Positions 33,397 to 42,300 of a stretch of 48,579 bases of DNA are shown one piece after another. How positions within the stretch are numbered: position 1 is the first letter of the stretch; each line of letters opens with the position of its first letter. The DNA is from JAYZDF01 sp036337945 (lineage in GTDB: Bacteria; Myxococcota; Kuafuiibacteriia; Kuafuiibacteriales; Kuafuiibacteriaceae): positions 1 to 48,579 of the forward strand of contig JAYZDF010000012.1 of NCBI GenBank assembly GCA_036337945.1, in the 5' to 3' direction. The notes under the pieces were generated by a model, which saw nothing but the letters and a program-made list of their open reading frames with translations, was not told the DNA's origin and made no database searches. The translations under genes were made by a program, and so were the position numbers.

Positions 33397-34322
33397 TAAG
33401 CGTACAAGGTTTCAAGAAAACATTTTACGTAGGCTTTAGAAGACGTCCATCGGTTGCTGTGCGCGACATGACTTTTGAGGTTGAAGAGAAAGAGATCTTT
33501 GGTTTCTTAGGTCCTAACGGTTCCGGTAAAACAACCACGATAAAGGCGCTTTTAGGTCTTATTAAGCCGGATGCAGGAACTTTGAGTCTCGTGGGTCACT
33601 CCTCGTCTACTTTGGGATGGCGTGATCACGTCGGATATCTTCCTGAACATCCAACCTTTTACGAGTTTCTTACTGGATTCGAGCTCGTCACTTGGTTTGG
33701 CCGGTTGGCTGGGATGAGTCGTCATGAGTCAGAAACCGCCGCCAAAAAGCATTTGCATAGAGTAGGTCTTGAGCATGCAATGAATCGACGAATACGTGGT
33801 TATTCCAAGGGTATGTTTCAGCGAACTGGTCTTGCTCAAGCGTTAATGGGTGATCCAAAACTCCTGATACTTGACGAACCGATGACTGGCCTGGACCCCA
33901 TTGGTCGAAAAGAAATTCGTGAATTGATTCTTGATCTTCGCGACGAGGGTCGTACTGTCTTCTACTCAACTCACATCCTTCCGGATGTAGAAATGACTTG
34001 CGACCGGGTTGCGATTGTCAATCAAGGGAAGCTTCAAAGAGTGGGTAAGCTCAATGATATTCTGAGTGAGACAACGAGAGGAGTAAGTGTCCGCGTCTCA
34101 AATGTTTCTGAAAGTCTTCTTGCGTCAATTAAGAATGAGCATCCCGATGCCGTTCTCGGTCAAGGTGATGCACAAATAGAGTTTGATGATGTCGAAAGAG
34201 CGAAGATCTTTATGGCAGATTCAATTCAAGCGGGTGCTCGTTTGGAGAAGTTTGAACCTCATCGAGATGATCTCGAAACGATCTTTGTGAGGTCGCTTGG
34301 AGGAGAGGAGAAAGCGTCATGA
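33393..34322 (+). CDS. pilH: ABC transporter ATP-binding protein (PilH-like)
   Basis: A 309-residue ATPase with Walker A GPNGSGKTTT, a Q-loop region (VGYLPEHPTFYEFLTG), signature YSKGMFQRTGLAQAL, Walker B LLILDEPMTGLDP and H-loop FYSTHILPD. The C-terminal 80 residues are an accessory domain seen in ABC-2 type exporters. Coupled by 4-base overlaps to both pilG upstream and the permease downstream, so the three act as one unit. The substrate is unknown. Confidence 0.9.
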   Translation: MISVQGFKKTFYVGFRRRPSVAVRDMTFEVEEKEIFGFLGPNGSGKTTTIKALLGLIKPDAGTLSLVGHSSSTLGWRDHVGYLPEHPTFYEFLTGFELVTWFGRLAGMSRHESETAAKKHLHRVGLEHAMNRRIRGYSKGMFQRTGLAQALMGDPKLLILDEPMTGLDPIGRKEIRELILDLRDEGRTVFYSTHILPDVEMTCDRVAIVNQGKLQRVGKLNDILSETTRGVSVRVSNVSESLLASIKNEHPDAVLGQGDAQIEFDDVERAKIFMADSIQAGARLEKFEPHRDDLETIFVRSLGGEEKAS

Positions 34323-35086
34323 TAGAGCGATTAATTGCCGTAGCGCAGAACACTTTTCGTCAAACGCTAAGAGAGCGTTTATTTCTGAACATTATTATCT
34401 TCGGTGTTTTCATGATTTTGCTGGCGATGGTTCTCGCAAATATTACGTTTGGCTACCCGGACCGAGTCGTACGAAGTATCGGACTTTCCGGTATCAGTAT
34501 TGCGGCAAACCTAATTGCGCTTTTGGTCGGAGTGGCATTGGTTCATCAAGAGATTGATCGAAAGACCTTATTCGTTGTTCTCACTCGTCCGGTCCGTCGC
34601 TGGGAATATGCAGTAGGCAGATACCTTGGTTTGATGACGACCATAGCCTTGTCTCTCGTCGGACTCGGTTTGATTTTCGGATTCACACTGATCGTCGTTC
34701 GAGGAGAGTTACTTCTCGGTGATGTCTTAGCCATTGGCATGTGTTGGTTCGAAGCTGCGGTTATTGCCGGTGTTGCCATTAGTCTCTCCGCTTTTTCAAC
34801 GCCGACTCTCAGTGCTGGGATTGGACTTGGTATTTGGCTAGCGAGTGCTACGACTGACGACTTGCTTCGACTGACTCAAATGGCCGGAGGAATGCCGCAT
34901 CAGGTGGCCAAAGGCGTCTACTATCTTCTTCCTTCATTGTCTCGATTCAACTTTCGAGAGGCGGTGATTTATCAGCAACAAATAGACTCTGCAGATTATC
35001 TTGCGGCGTGTGCTTATGGCCTTATCTACAGCTGTTTTTTGCTTGTTCTCGCAAGTGTCATTCTAAGTCGCCGAGAAATGGTCTAA
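34319..35086 (+). CDS. pilI: ABC-2 type transporter permease (PilI-like)
   Basis: A 255-residue membrane protein with six predicted helices (for example NIIIFGVFMILLAMVLANI, LMTTIALSLVGLGLIFGFTL, YGLIYSCFLLVLASVILSR), in the layout of ABC-2 permeases. The stretch LVHQEIDRKTLFVVLTRPV is typical of the cytoplasmic coupling helix. It forms the transporter with the preceding ATPase. Named by position after pilG-pilH. Confidence 0.85.
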   Translation: MIERLIAVAQNTFRQTLRERLFLNIIIFGVFMILLAMVLANITFGYPDRVVRSIGLSGISIAANLIALLVGVALVHQEIDRKTLFVVLTRPVRRWEYAVGRYLGLMTTIALSLVGLGLIFGFTLIVVRGELLLGDVLAIGMCWFEAAVIAGVAISLSAFSTPTLSAGIGLGIWLASATTDDLLRLTQMAGGMPHQVAKGVYYLLPSLSRFNFREAVIYQQQIDSADYLAACAYGLIYSCFLLVLASVILSRREMV

Positions 35087-35092
35087 CCGATA

Positions 35093-35590
35093 GTGGCCGG
35101 GTCACTTCTTTCCATTTTGTTGCTGACCGCTGCCTCGGTCAATACAAGCACGACTGCGGTGTCACCTAATAACGATAATTCACCAGTTCGTACCGTGACT
35201 GCTGGCCTTCTCTTGGGGTCATCTATCGAAGCAGAGCTTACTTGGTTTACTACCAAGAACATTCAGCTCGCTTCTAGTGCCGCTCTATTGGAGAAGAATG
35301 AAGGGGCATGGCGCGTAGCCGCCGACTTTTATTATCATTTTCCAAATACCATCGGCTCAGTCAGTAAAAATGCCGAAATGGGATTTTATGTTGGGCTTGG
35401 CGCTCAACTGGCGGGACAACGTCCAGATGAGTCCGTGTTACGGTTTGGGGAACGTGTCAGTTTTGGTCTTAGGTACACGCTTGATTCTGGAAAGTATGAA
35501 GCGGTAGCAGTTGTGGCTCCTGGATTATTACACCGCCCACGATTGCGAGCGACATTAGATGCGCTTGTCGGCCTCAGATTAGGCTTTTAG
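35093..35590 (+). CDS. Small exported protein, probable outer-membrane beta-barrel
   Basis: A 165-residue protein with a signal peptide (about 1-16) and alternating beta segments with aromatic girdle residues (AADFYYHFP, GFYVGLGAQL, RVSFGLRYTL, GLRLGF at the C-terminus). It ends in Phe, as many barrels do. It begins with GTG 6 bases after pilI and probably belongs to that unit. Function is not recognisable, and the barrel call is from strand pattern only. Confidence 0.7.
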   Translation: MAGSLLSILLLTAASVNTSTTAVSPNNDNSPVRTVTAGLLLGSSIEAELTWFTTKNIQLASSAALLEKNEGAWRVAADFYYHFPNTIGSVSKNAEMGFYVGLGAQLAGQRPDESVLRFGERVSFGLRYTLDSGKYEAVAVVAPGLLHRPRLRATLDALVGLRLGF

Positions 35591-35612
35591 TCTTCGTTCA
35601 CAAACAAACGCT

Positions 35613-37388
35613 TCATCCATCTGGGTCTTCGAATATCCAAGCCAAATCGTCCTGGTTCAACGGCTCCGTTGCTTCGCCCGATGGTTCTTCGTGTTCTTCG
35701 TAGACACGGGGCCCCGAATTATTTTTACTGTTTTGAAAATGTTGCTCGTGATCAAGGTTTTTAGTCAAAGTGGTTGAGCCGATTTGTTCCTCTTGTGTCG
35801 AGGCTGTCTCAGTGTAATTTCCAATATCCCTGGAGCGTGGTTCAAAAATTTCATCGATGACTCCCCTTAGTGCATCCTTATCGGCGGTTGTGAGCTCACC
35901 TTCTTCTGGATATTCCGCTGAACCCGCGAGCGTGTTCTTCGTCGAGGTGTTCATCTTCGAAGGAAGCTCATTATTTTGAGAATGTATAGCAGGTAAAGGT
36001 TTGATTGCATCACTGGGCGGTTCATTAGGCGCGAAAGCTTTGGGTTGGCTATTGTCTGGATTCTCGTAATCAGTCGCTCCTCCTTTTGGGCCAGTAAGGG
36101 CGCTCATGGCCTTAAAGTGGATAAGGTCTGCTGATGACATCAACGTGAGCGATTGTTCGGTAGTGGGAGTCATACCTTCAGCAGAGACAATAGGTTTGGG
36201 TAGCTCTAATTCGGGCTTGGGCCAAGCGTCCACTTTTTTCTCATCTCGTGGTGGATACTGAATCTCAACACTTTCTCCGGCGTAGTAATTTTTTGCCGGA
36301 GACACAACAATAGTCAGCGCTTCGATCAGAGAAAATCCTGCGCGGTTTAGCGATGCGATGAGTATATTGAATCGACCTGGCGCACGAAGGTGAAGTTTAT
36401 AAGTACCAATGTCTTTGGCTGGCTCGAAGGTATATCCGGGGACACCACCTCCCTTTAGTGCGAAACTTCGAATCTTTAATTCTTCTGGGTAACTCAGCAT
36501 CAATGGAGTGTCAGTGTCAGTGCGCAAGACCTCATCTTGTTTTTCGGACGCCGTGAATATTCGTCCGAAGCTGATTTTTGGAAGATGACCAGGATATTTG
36601 TTCATGATCTCTTCGATCACCTCTAAAGGATAAATATCGATAATACCGGTACCGTGCCCGAACTCTTTTAGAGCAGACCAACCAAACCGGGTGTCCGTCA
36701 AAGACAAAAACATAGAAGCCATGTAGGAAATAGCTTCTTTTCTCGTAGCGCCAGTATTTTTGCGAAATGCTTCCGCCAAAATCATCACATGCTTAGCATA
36801 GGCCATCGGTGAACCAAGCCGACGTTGTATCGTGTCTGGATTTACAAGGTTTAGGTCGCCAGGCTGTCCAAGTTCGTCTTCGTCAAAATATTTTGATCTT
36901 GGCCTATCTGAAATCTGAGCAGCATCTGCGGAATCAAACTCTTCAAAACGATCTTCAAATGTTTCCGATGATTCTTCGTGACCCGACTGTTGCTCTTCAT
37001 CGCTTTCTTTTGAGTGCCGCAATTTCTTTATTTTTTTTCGTTGCTTTGTTCGGGCCGTAAGATCTCCGGAATCTTGATCTTTTCCGTTGTCTGAAAACGC
37101 GCTCCGATCGGGACGATGGTCTTTTGAGGCATCGGCATTCCGATAACTTATTGCTACAGAGCCTTCCCCGTCTCCTTCGCCGCGTAAGGCTTGGCGTTGG
37201 TCAGGGCCATCTTCCGACAACGATGAATCCCCACGCGTGAGGAACGGGTCCGGTCTTCGCGTGTCTTCGTAATCAACGCCGAGCATACCGCCTGCGGCGC
37301 CCTTAACCGTACGCTTCGTCAGCCCTTTTGGGCGTCCGCCTTTTGGTGGTGGAGTTGGCGGGGGGAGACCTTTTTTAGGAACTTTCAC
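35613..37388 (-). CDS. Large unknown protein with disordered arms and a central globular domain
   Basis: A 591-residue cytoplasmic protein with no signal or membrane helix and no family I recognise. It starts with a Lys/Pro/Gly segment (GLPPPTPPPKGGRP, 7-20), followed by a long charged, probably disordered part (40-180) with both basic (RTKQRKKIKKLRH) and acidic (EESSETFEDRFEEFD) clusters. Residues about 185-375 look folded (PMAYAKHVMILAEAFRK, YMASMFLSLTDTRFGWSAL, FNILIASLNRAGFSLIEALT). The rest is again low-complexity and acidic. It is 49 bases downstream of the Ser/Thr kinase on the same strand, so it may be a substrate or partner. GTG start. Confidence 0.75.
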   Translation of the reverse strand: MKVPKKGLPPPTPPPKGGRPKGLTKRTVKGAAGGMLGVDYEDTRRPDPFLTRGDSSLSEDGPDQRQALRGEGDGEGSVAISYRNADASKDHRPDRSAFSDNGKDQDSGDLTARTKQRKKIKKLRHSKESDEEQQSGHEESSETFEDRFEEFDSADAAQISDRPRSKYFDEDELGQPGDLNLVNPDTIQRRLGSPMAYAKHVMILAEAFRKNTGATRKEAISYMASMFLSLTDTRFGWSALKEFGHGTGIIDIYPLEVIEEIMNKYPGHLPKISFGRIFTASEKQDEVLRTDTDTPLMLSYPEELKIRSFALKGGGVPGYTFEPAKDIGTYKLHLRAPGRFNILIASLNRAGFSLIEALTIVVSPAKNYYAGESVEIQYPPRDEKKVDAWPKPELELPKPIVSAEGMTPTTEQSLTLMSSADLIHFKAMSALTGPKGGATDYENPDNSQPKAFAPNEPPSDAIKPLPAIHSQNNELPSKMNTSTKNTLAGSAEYPEEGELTTADKDALRGVIDEIFEPRSRDIGNYTETASTQEEQIGSTTLTKNLDHEQHFQNSKNNSGPRVYEEHEEPSGEATEPLNQDDLAWIFEDPDG

Positions 37389-37437
37389 CCTGAACTCATC
37401 TTACCATTGGTTGCGCCAATACACGCGATCGCTTGGG

Positions 37438-39267
37438 TTATTGACCCAGTATTTTAAATACGTCACCTGAAAAATCTGCAATGATTCTGATATGTTGTCC
37501 TGAATTGACCTTCAGCTCCAAGACTTTTGCTGTTTTACGTTGTCCATCGCCTGGGATGAGCTTGAGTTCATGCCTCCCCGGTTTCAATTTGATCTTCAGT
37601 TTCGGAGTCACGCCGAAAGCTTGCCCGTCAATTTCGATGTTCGCCCAAGGTGTGCTCGTAACTGAGACTTGCCCGGGACCAATTGTTTTTCGGATCCTCG
37701 TTTCTACTGTTTCTCTCGGTGTTTCGTTCTGCTTCTGGCTTTTTTTTTGTTGAGGCATCTTTACGCTTGGTGACGTTGCTTGCTTAGCAGTCGCGTTTGA
37801 TTTCTTTTCACTTTTTTTTCTGAGCGCCTTTTGTCGTCGTCTGAGTTGAGCTCTTGTCGATTTTTGTTTCCTCTGTCGAGATGTCTTCGCTTTTGATGGA
37901 GTATCTTCTTTCTTTTGGACCGGCGCGCTGCTTGTTTTCTTGTCATCAAACACAGCATCGGTGGCACGTGGTTTTGATTCTGCGTTCGCGCTGGCATTTT
38001 CATGTTTCTTTATTTTCTTAATAATCGGCTTTTTTAGTGATGGAGTGTCGAGCTCAATGGCAGCGGTCGAGACATCGTCGTCGTTCAAATTCAAGGAAAA
38101 CGCAAAACCGACAAGCACGATAAATAAGGATGCGATAGTAATCCAAAGTGTTTTACTGCTTACTGCCTTGGAAGGTGGTGCAGGTTTTTGAGCCGACTCT
38201 ACCTGTGCTCCAGCCTGCCCATGAAGTGGGGTTAGGGCTTCTGGTTGAGCCGCTTCTCTCACAAGAGTCGAAGTAGCGGTTCCCGCTGATTCGTATTCGG
38301 CACGCCCGAATGAAGTAATCTGTTCGACTCCTAAAACAGAAGTCGTTGGTCCTCCCGCTGACATTACTAGTTCTGCGAGTTCTTGCGGTCCAACAGTCAC
38401 AAAAGAAGACGCTGCGCTTTGCAGAGCGTTGATTATTGATTCTGCATCATTCCATCGGTTGTCTTTTTTAAATCGCAAGCTCTGAGTAATGATAGCGCTG
38501 AGCGGTCCAGCCTCCGGCCTCGTATCTTCTAGTCGCAGAAAGTTCTCTTGTCTTGCCACCATGAGAATGTCGTCAATAGAAGCCATCTCATAAGGCCGAA
38601 ACCCGCACAGAAGCTCATACATCATTATGCCGACGGCCCAGAGGTCAGACCGACGGTCGACCAACCCGCCTTGTAATTGCTCTGGTGCTGCATAGGCGAT
38701 TTTGCCTTCGAGACGACCGCCCATCACTTCTGTTTCTGCTCGCGCGATCCCAAAATCGAGCAGCTTCACGGTTCCGTCGGTCGAGATCATTACATTGTGG
38801 GGACTGACGTCACGATGAACAACAGGCGCGATCGTGCCGCTAATCGTCTTTCTTTGGTGCGCATGATTCAGAGCTTCCAGAACTTTGAGGCAAATATGTA
38901 CCGTATGTGAGACGGGTAGTGCGCCCAGCGCTTGGAGGAGCTGCGATAACGACAAGCCTTGAAGATACTCCATTGCAAAAAAGTACGTGCCATCAACTTC
39001 CCCAAAGTCATAGGTCGTCGCAATGTTGGGGTGATTGAGTTGAGCAGCTGTTGCCATCTCTTCGAGAAACATTTTCGCTGCGTGAGGCTTGCGCGCGATT
39101 CTTGGAAGCATACGTTTTAGTGCGACGGGACGAATCGCTTGACCCGTAGGACCAAGTTGATCGGCGAGGAATACTTCTCCCATTCCGCCTCGAGCAACGC
39201 GCTTACGGATGAGATATCGCCCATAGGGTAAACCTTCGAGACCCTCCTTTTGATTCTCTTCTGTCAA
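37438..39267 (-). CDS. Transmembrane Ser/Thr protein kinase with PEGA-like C-terminus
   Basis: A 609-residue Hanks-type kinase. It shows the Gly loop RVARGGMGEVFLA (23-35), Lys51, Glu about 69-70, catalytic loop HRDVSPHN (151-158), DFG (171-173) and APEQ. The HRDVSPxN loop is characteristic of myxobacterial kinases. A juxtamembrane linker leads to one membrane helix (about 374-391), then a very Lys/Ser/Thr-rich extracytoplasmic stretch (about 405-530, with RRRQKALRKKSEKK), and a PEGA-like domain (about 533-609, VSVTSTPWANIEIDGQAFG). TTG is the only plausible start, since the frame is closed soon upstream. It probably signals to the unknown gene downstream or to the divergent TPR/lipoprotein pair. 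The ligand is unknown. Confidence 0.92.
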   Translation of the reverse strand: MTEENQKEGLEGLPYGRYLIRKRVARGGMGEVFLADQLGPTGQAIRPVALKRMLPRIARKPHAAKMFLEEMATAAQLNHPNIATTYDFGEVDGTYFFAMEYLQGLSLSQLLQALGALPVSHTVHICLKVLEALNHAHQRKTISGTIAPVVHRDVSPHNVMISTDGTVKLLDFGIARAETEVMGGRLEGKIAYAAPEQLQGGLVDRRSDLWAVGIMMYELLCGFRPYEMASIDDILMVARQENFLRLEDTRPEAGPLSAIITQSLRFKKDNRWNDAESIINALQSAASSFVTVGPQELAELVMSAGGPTTSVLGVEQITSFGRAEYESAGTATSTLVREAAQPEALTPLHGQAGAQVESAQKPAPPSKAVSSKTLWITIASLFIVLVGFAFSLNLNDDDVSTAAIELDTPSLKKPIIKKIKKHENASANAESKPRATDAVFDDKKTSSAPVQKKEDTPSKAKTSRQRKQKSTRAQLRRRQKALRKKSEKKSNATAKQATSPSVKMPQQKKSQKQNETPRETVETRIRKTIGPGQVSVTSTPWANIEIDGQAFGVTPKLKIKLKPGRHELKLIPGDGQRKTAKVLELKVNSGQHIRIIADFSGDVFKILGQ

Positions 39268-39268
39268 T

Positions 39269-39296
39269 TTGCTACTTCTTTTTAGCCAGGTAATAA
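39269..39296 (+). promoter_or_regulatory. Possible promoter for the TPR/lipoprotein pair
   Basis: TTGCTA (39269-39274) and TAATAA (39291-39296) are 16 bases apart in the 62-base gap between the divergent kinase and the plus-strand gene at 39330. Initiation would fall near 39303. The match is moderate. Confidence 0.35.
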
Positions 39297-39329
39297 GGTT
39301 TTTAGCTAATTATTCTTGGAGTATTATTG

Positions 39330-40127
39330 ATGTTTCGCTGGGCTCTGTTTGTATTTCTGTTTGCGACGGCAATGCCAGTGGCCGCGGAGCCATGTGTACA
39401 AGCCTGGAATCACTACAAGAATTTAGATGTCGAAAAAGCCTTAGAATTGGCCGAGCAAAAAACGGCTCAATCCGAATTGCCGCCCAGCCTTTGTTTACAG
39501 GTTCAAGCGCTCAGCCATATGGTTCTTGGTCAAACCGAGAGAGCAGGGGGCATCTTGCGGCGACTTTTCGATATCTATCCTGAGCATGTCATTGATGACC
39601 CCAGCCTCTCCCCGAGCATGGCGGACATGGTGAACAATGCAAGAGTGGCAAGCTTAGGTATAAAAGCAAATACCGGCGCCCAATGGATTGATTCGGCCTC
39701 GCTTAAACTAAAATTTATGATTGAAGGTCGTGTGTCCGAAACGCAAACGCTGCGTTACGATGCTCGGTTTCCTCAGAGCGGCGACCTTGTGAGAGGGGAG
39801 TTATTTCTGAAGGATCGCGTAAACACAGCGACCGTCCCGGTTATTTCTGGCGCTGACATTTCTTCTTTAGAAATTAATGGTTTGATCCGTACAAAAGACG
39901 GCGCAGTCATTCACCAGTTTACGGAACGGCTACTTCTTGAAAAGCGCCCAAAGCCTATTCAGCCCTCGCTGAAAAAGAACAATCAGCCGTGGTATAAAAG
40001 CTGGTGGCTCTGGACCGCAATGACAACCGTGGCGGTGGGGGCAGGGGTTGCCTCCTATTATGCAATTGAGGCTCGCAATCCAGATTGCCCTGGGGGTCTT
40101 GGATGCTTTGAGGTGAACCTTGACTAG
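39330..40127 (+). CDS. Exported TPR-like protein with C-terminal membrane helix
   Basis: A 265-residue protein with a signal peptide (MFRWALFVFLFATAMPVAA), a helical TPR-like part (22-95; LPPSLCLQVQALSHMVLGQT, AGGILRRLFDIYPEHV), an immunoglobulin-like beta region (110-205), and a membrane helix preceded by WYKSWWLW near the end. This layout is common in proteins encoded beside PEGA kinases of myxobacteria. ATG 39330 is chosen over TTG 39327 because GGAG (39318-39321) lies 8 bases upstream. Its end overlaps the next gene by 8 bases. Confidence 0.82.
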   Translation: MFRWALFVFLFATAMPVAAEPCVQAWNHYKNLDVEKALELAEQKTAQSELPPSLCLQVQALSHMVLGQTERAGGILRRLFDIYPEHVIDDPSLSPSMADMVNNARVASLGIKANTGAQWIDSASLKLKFMIEGRVSETQTLRYDARFPQSGDLVRGELFLKDRVNTATVPVISGADISSLEINGLIRTKDGAVIHQFTERLLLEKRPKPIQPSLKKNNQPWYKSWWLWTAMTTVAVGAGVASYYAIEARNPDCPGGLGCFEVNLD

Positions 40128-42300
40128 TACAAGAGCGGCCTTTCTCTTTGTTTTCGTAATTGTTGTTGCTGCGTGCACTCCGAAACAACGTGCGCAGCTA
40201 AGTATTGAAGTCCATCGTGCAGGCTTGACCTCGATAGAGCTTGTTTTATTAACGTCCGATAACCAAGAAATTAGCCGTTGTCGTATCTATCCTGAATCTG
40301 TCGCTGGGGCATCAGATGCTTGCCCTTTTGAAAACGGAACAGACACTTGGTCTGGAGAGCGCCGAATGGGCGATAAGGCCTTAAGCCTTTTAGTATATGG
40401 CGACGTAAGCAGTAATTCTATAGCTGCCTCGGCCACCGGCTTCATTGGCGACCGTGAAGTAGTGACTGCAAGTGCTGATGCTATCGTATTTTCCGCCGAG
40501 AATACCGTGACGACAAGTCTGCTTTTACCAGACGTGACAGCGGTGAAAAAAGCTTGTTCGGTCGAATTCTCTGTGATTGCCGGCATGGCAAACTTTCAAT
40601 CGGGTCCAGCTCTCAATTTAGTCCCCTCCAGTACCGGCCATGACCTTTTGTTTGCCGGTACGGGGCGCTTGACCCGCTATCGGTTCAACGGGGCGTTAGA
40701 GAAGATCTCGGATTGTTCAATTACAGACGTGGATACGCGGAGCTTGCCTGCACTCTGTAATGTTCGATCAGACCATCTCGTCGTTGGACCGATGGCAATT
40801 ATGTCACAAGACGCAAAAGAATATGCAGCCGTTCTCTGTGAACCTGCGGGCATGAATGCGAATTCAGCTCTCCGCCTACATTTGGCAGAATACAGTACAG
40901 AAGTGTCATCGAGCGATTCTCTGTTTGCTCAAAACCTCGGTGACTCGGCAAGTTTGGCATCCCTCTCGCCGTTGGTGATGGGAAACAATTCGAGTTCGGA
41001 TGAAGCAACGACTTTCGACTTGCTCGCTCACCACGCAGTTACTTCCACCTTTACGGCTCCGGTTCTACAGACAGTGAAACTTTCTGTTGATCGCGCTGCT
41101 CCTGTGGAACGAGTGCATGAGTTCAGTTTAGCGCGACCTGTGATTCAGTGCCCGGAGGCGAATCCTTGTACGAATCGAGTTATTCCGCCGTGCCGGCCGG
41201 ATCGGATTCAGGTCCTTAGCCAAGGGTGTATTTATTGTAAAAATCCCAACATGTTCACTAATCCAGATTTAGCCTGCGCGGATGATACTGAAACACTATT
41301 TCAGCGAACTACCACTACTGACACACTCGAGTGTCTTCCCAAAGCTGAGTGTTCCTTTGAACAGAACCTTGGCAATGGGATCAATAAGGTCGTAGCTCCT
41401 TATCCGCCGTTATTTAGTCGAGCGAAAGACTCGAACGGAGCTGTGTCCAGCGCCATACTGACCTTTGGATATCCGGGTGGAGTTGGTGTCCGAGCATCCG
41501 GAACAGGCCGCACTGAGGAACGTAATACAAATGAAAAAGTGAGTGTTTTTCAGCCGTCGATCATCAATGAAGAGGGAAAAGAGCCGTTTGTTTTGCAAGA
41601 CCTTGGCCTGGCGGGAACAAGAAATATAAGACTGAGCCGATTGAACTTGGCGGACCAACAAAGCCGATTGAGTAGGCCTACGAGAATATCTTCACTCTAT
41701 CAGGATCTTAATTTTCCGAAGGCTTACGCGCTAGGAAAAACCTCTGGGGCATCTTCGCCGTTCGTGTCCTTCGGAGAGTTTTATCTTCGAAGAAATCCTA
41801 CAACCAACGATTTTGAGACGGTTTTGATTGTTTCTATGCACGACTTAGATTCTCCAGCTTTTGAATCCGTTATTCGTACCGCCACGATAACGTTTTCGAG
41901 CTCATCTACGTCTAATGGTGTGCATGGAGTAGCTACCATTTTGTTGGGTAATATTGATGCCGATCCATCAGATACTGAATTGGTGGTCTATCAGCCGGAG
42001 TTTGGACGACAAATTCATGCCTTCAAGATGAATGGATCGACTCTCGAACCGGTTGTTGGTTTTCCGTTGGCTCTACCTTGGCGCGAGGTATTAGATGAGC
42101 CGCGAAAGCTATCTGTTTTGATGTCGGATTTGGATAAAGACGGTGCATTAGAAATTGTCGCGTTAGATAAGTCCCAGTTGCAGGTCTTCAGTCTTGGAAT
42201 CGATAGTTATGACCCTGAGAATTTAGCTTGGCCGATGGAGCGTCGAGACCGTCAAAACTCGAGTCGATTTACAACGGCGAGAGATCCGCATCTCGATTAG
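40120..42300 (+). CDS. Lipoprotein with FG-GAP-like repeats
   Basis: A 726-residue lipoprotein: signal MTSTRAAFLFVFVIVVAAC, with lipid-modified Cys19. The N-terminal beta domain is followed by a region with clustered Cys (about 345-410: CPEANPCTNRVIPPC, CIYCKNPN) and a C-terminal beta-propeller-like part with at least two FG-GAP-type loops (GNIDADPSDTELVVY and SDLDKDGALEIVAL), closing with WPMERRDRQNS. The same closing pattern ends the propeller of the MYXO-CTERM protein at 1414-4632. TTG start with AGGTGA just upstream, 8-base overlap with the previous gene. It may sense or bind at the cell surface; function unknown. Stop codons overlap the convergent REC-EAL gene. Confidence 0.8.
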   Translation: MTSTRAAFLFVFVIVVAACTPKQRAQLSIEVHRAGLTSIELVLLTSDNQEISRCRIYPESVAGASDACPFENGTDTWSGERRMGDKALSLLVYGDVSSNSIAASATGFIGDREVVTASADAIVFSAENTVTTSLLLPDVTAVKKACSVEFSVIAGMANFQSGPALNLVPSSTGHDLLFAGTGRLTRYRFNGALEKISDCSITDVDTRSLPALCNVRSDHLVVGPMAIMSQDAKEYAAVLCEPAGMNANSALRLHLAEYSTEVSSSDSLFAQNLGDSASLASLSPLVMGNNSSSDEATTFDLLAHHAVTSTFTAPVLQTVKLSVDRAAPVERVHEFSLARPVIQCPEANPCTNRVIPPCRPDRIQVLSQGCIYCKNPNMFTNPDLACADDTETLFQRTTTTDTLECLPKAECSFEQNLGNGINKVVAPYPPLFSRAKDSNGAVSSAILTFGYPGGVGVRASGTGRTEERNTNEKVSVFQPSIINEEGKEPFVLQDLGLAGTRNIRLSRLNLADQQSRLSRPTRISSLYQDLNFPKAYALGKTSGASSPFVSFGEFYLRRNPTTNDFETVLIVSMHDLDSPAFESVIRTATITFSSSSTSNGVHGVATILLGNIDADPSDTELVVYQPEFGRQIHAFKMNGSTLEPVVGFPLALPWREVLDEPRKLSVLMSDLDKDGALEIVALDKSQLQVFSLGIDSYDPENLAWPMERRDRQNSSRFTTARDPHLD

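Noticed and set aside
37700..38050. Low-complexity stretch as a tandem DNA repeat or CRISPR-like array
   Set aside because: It encodes the Lys/Ser-rich linker of the kinase; no regular repeat unit or spacer pattern is present.
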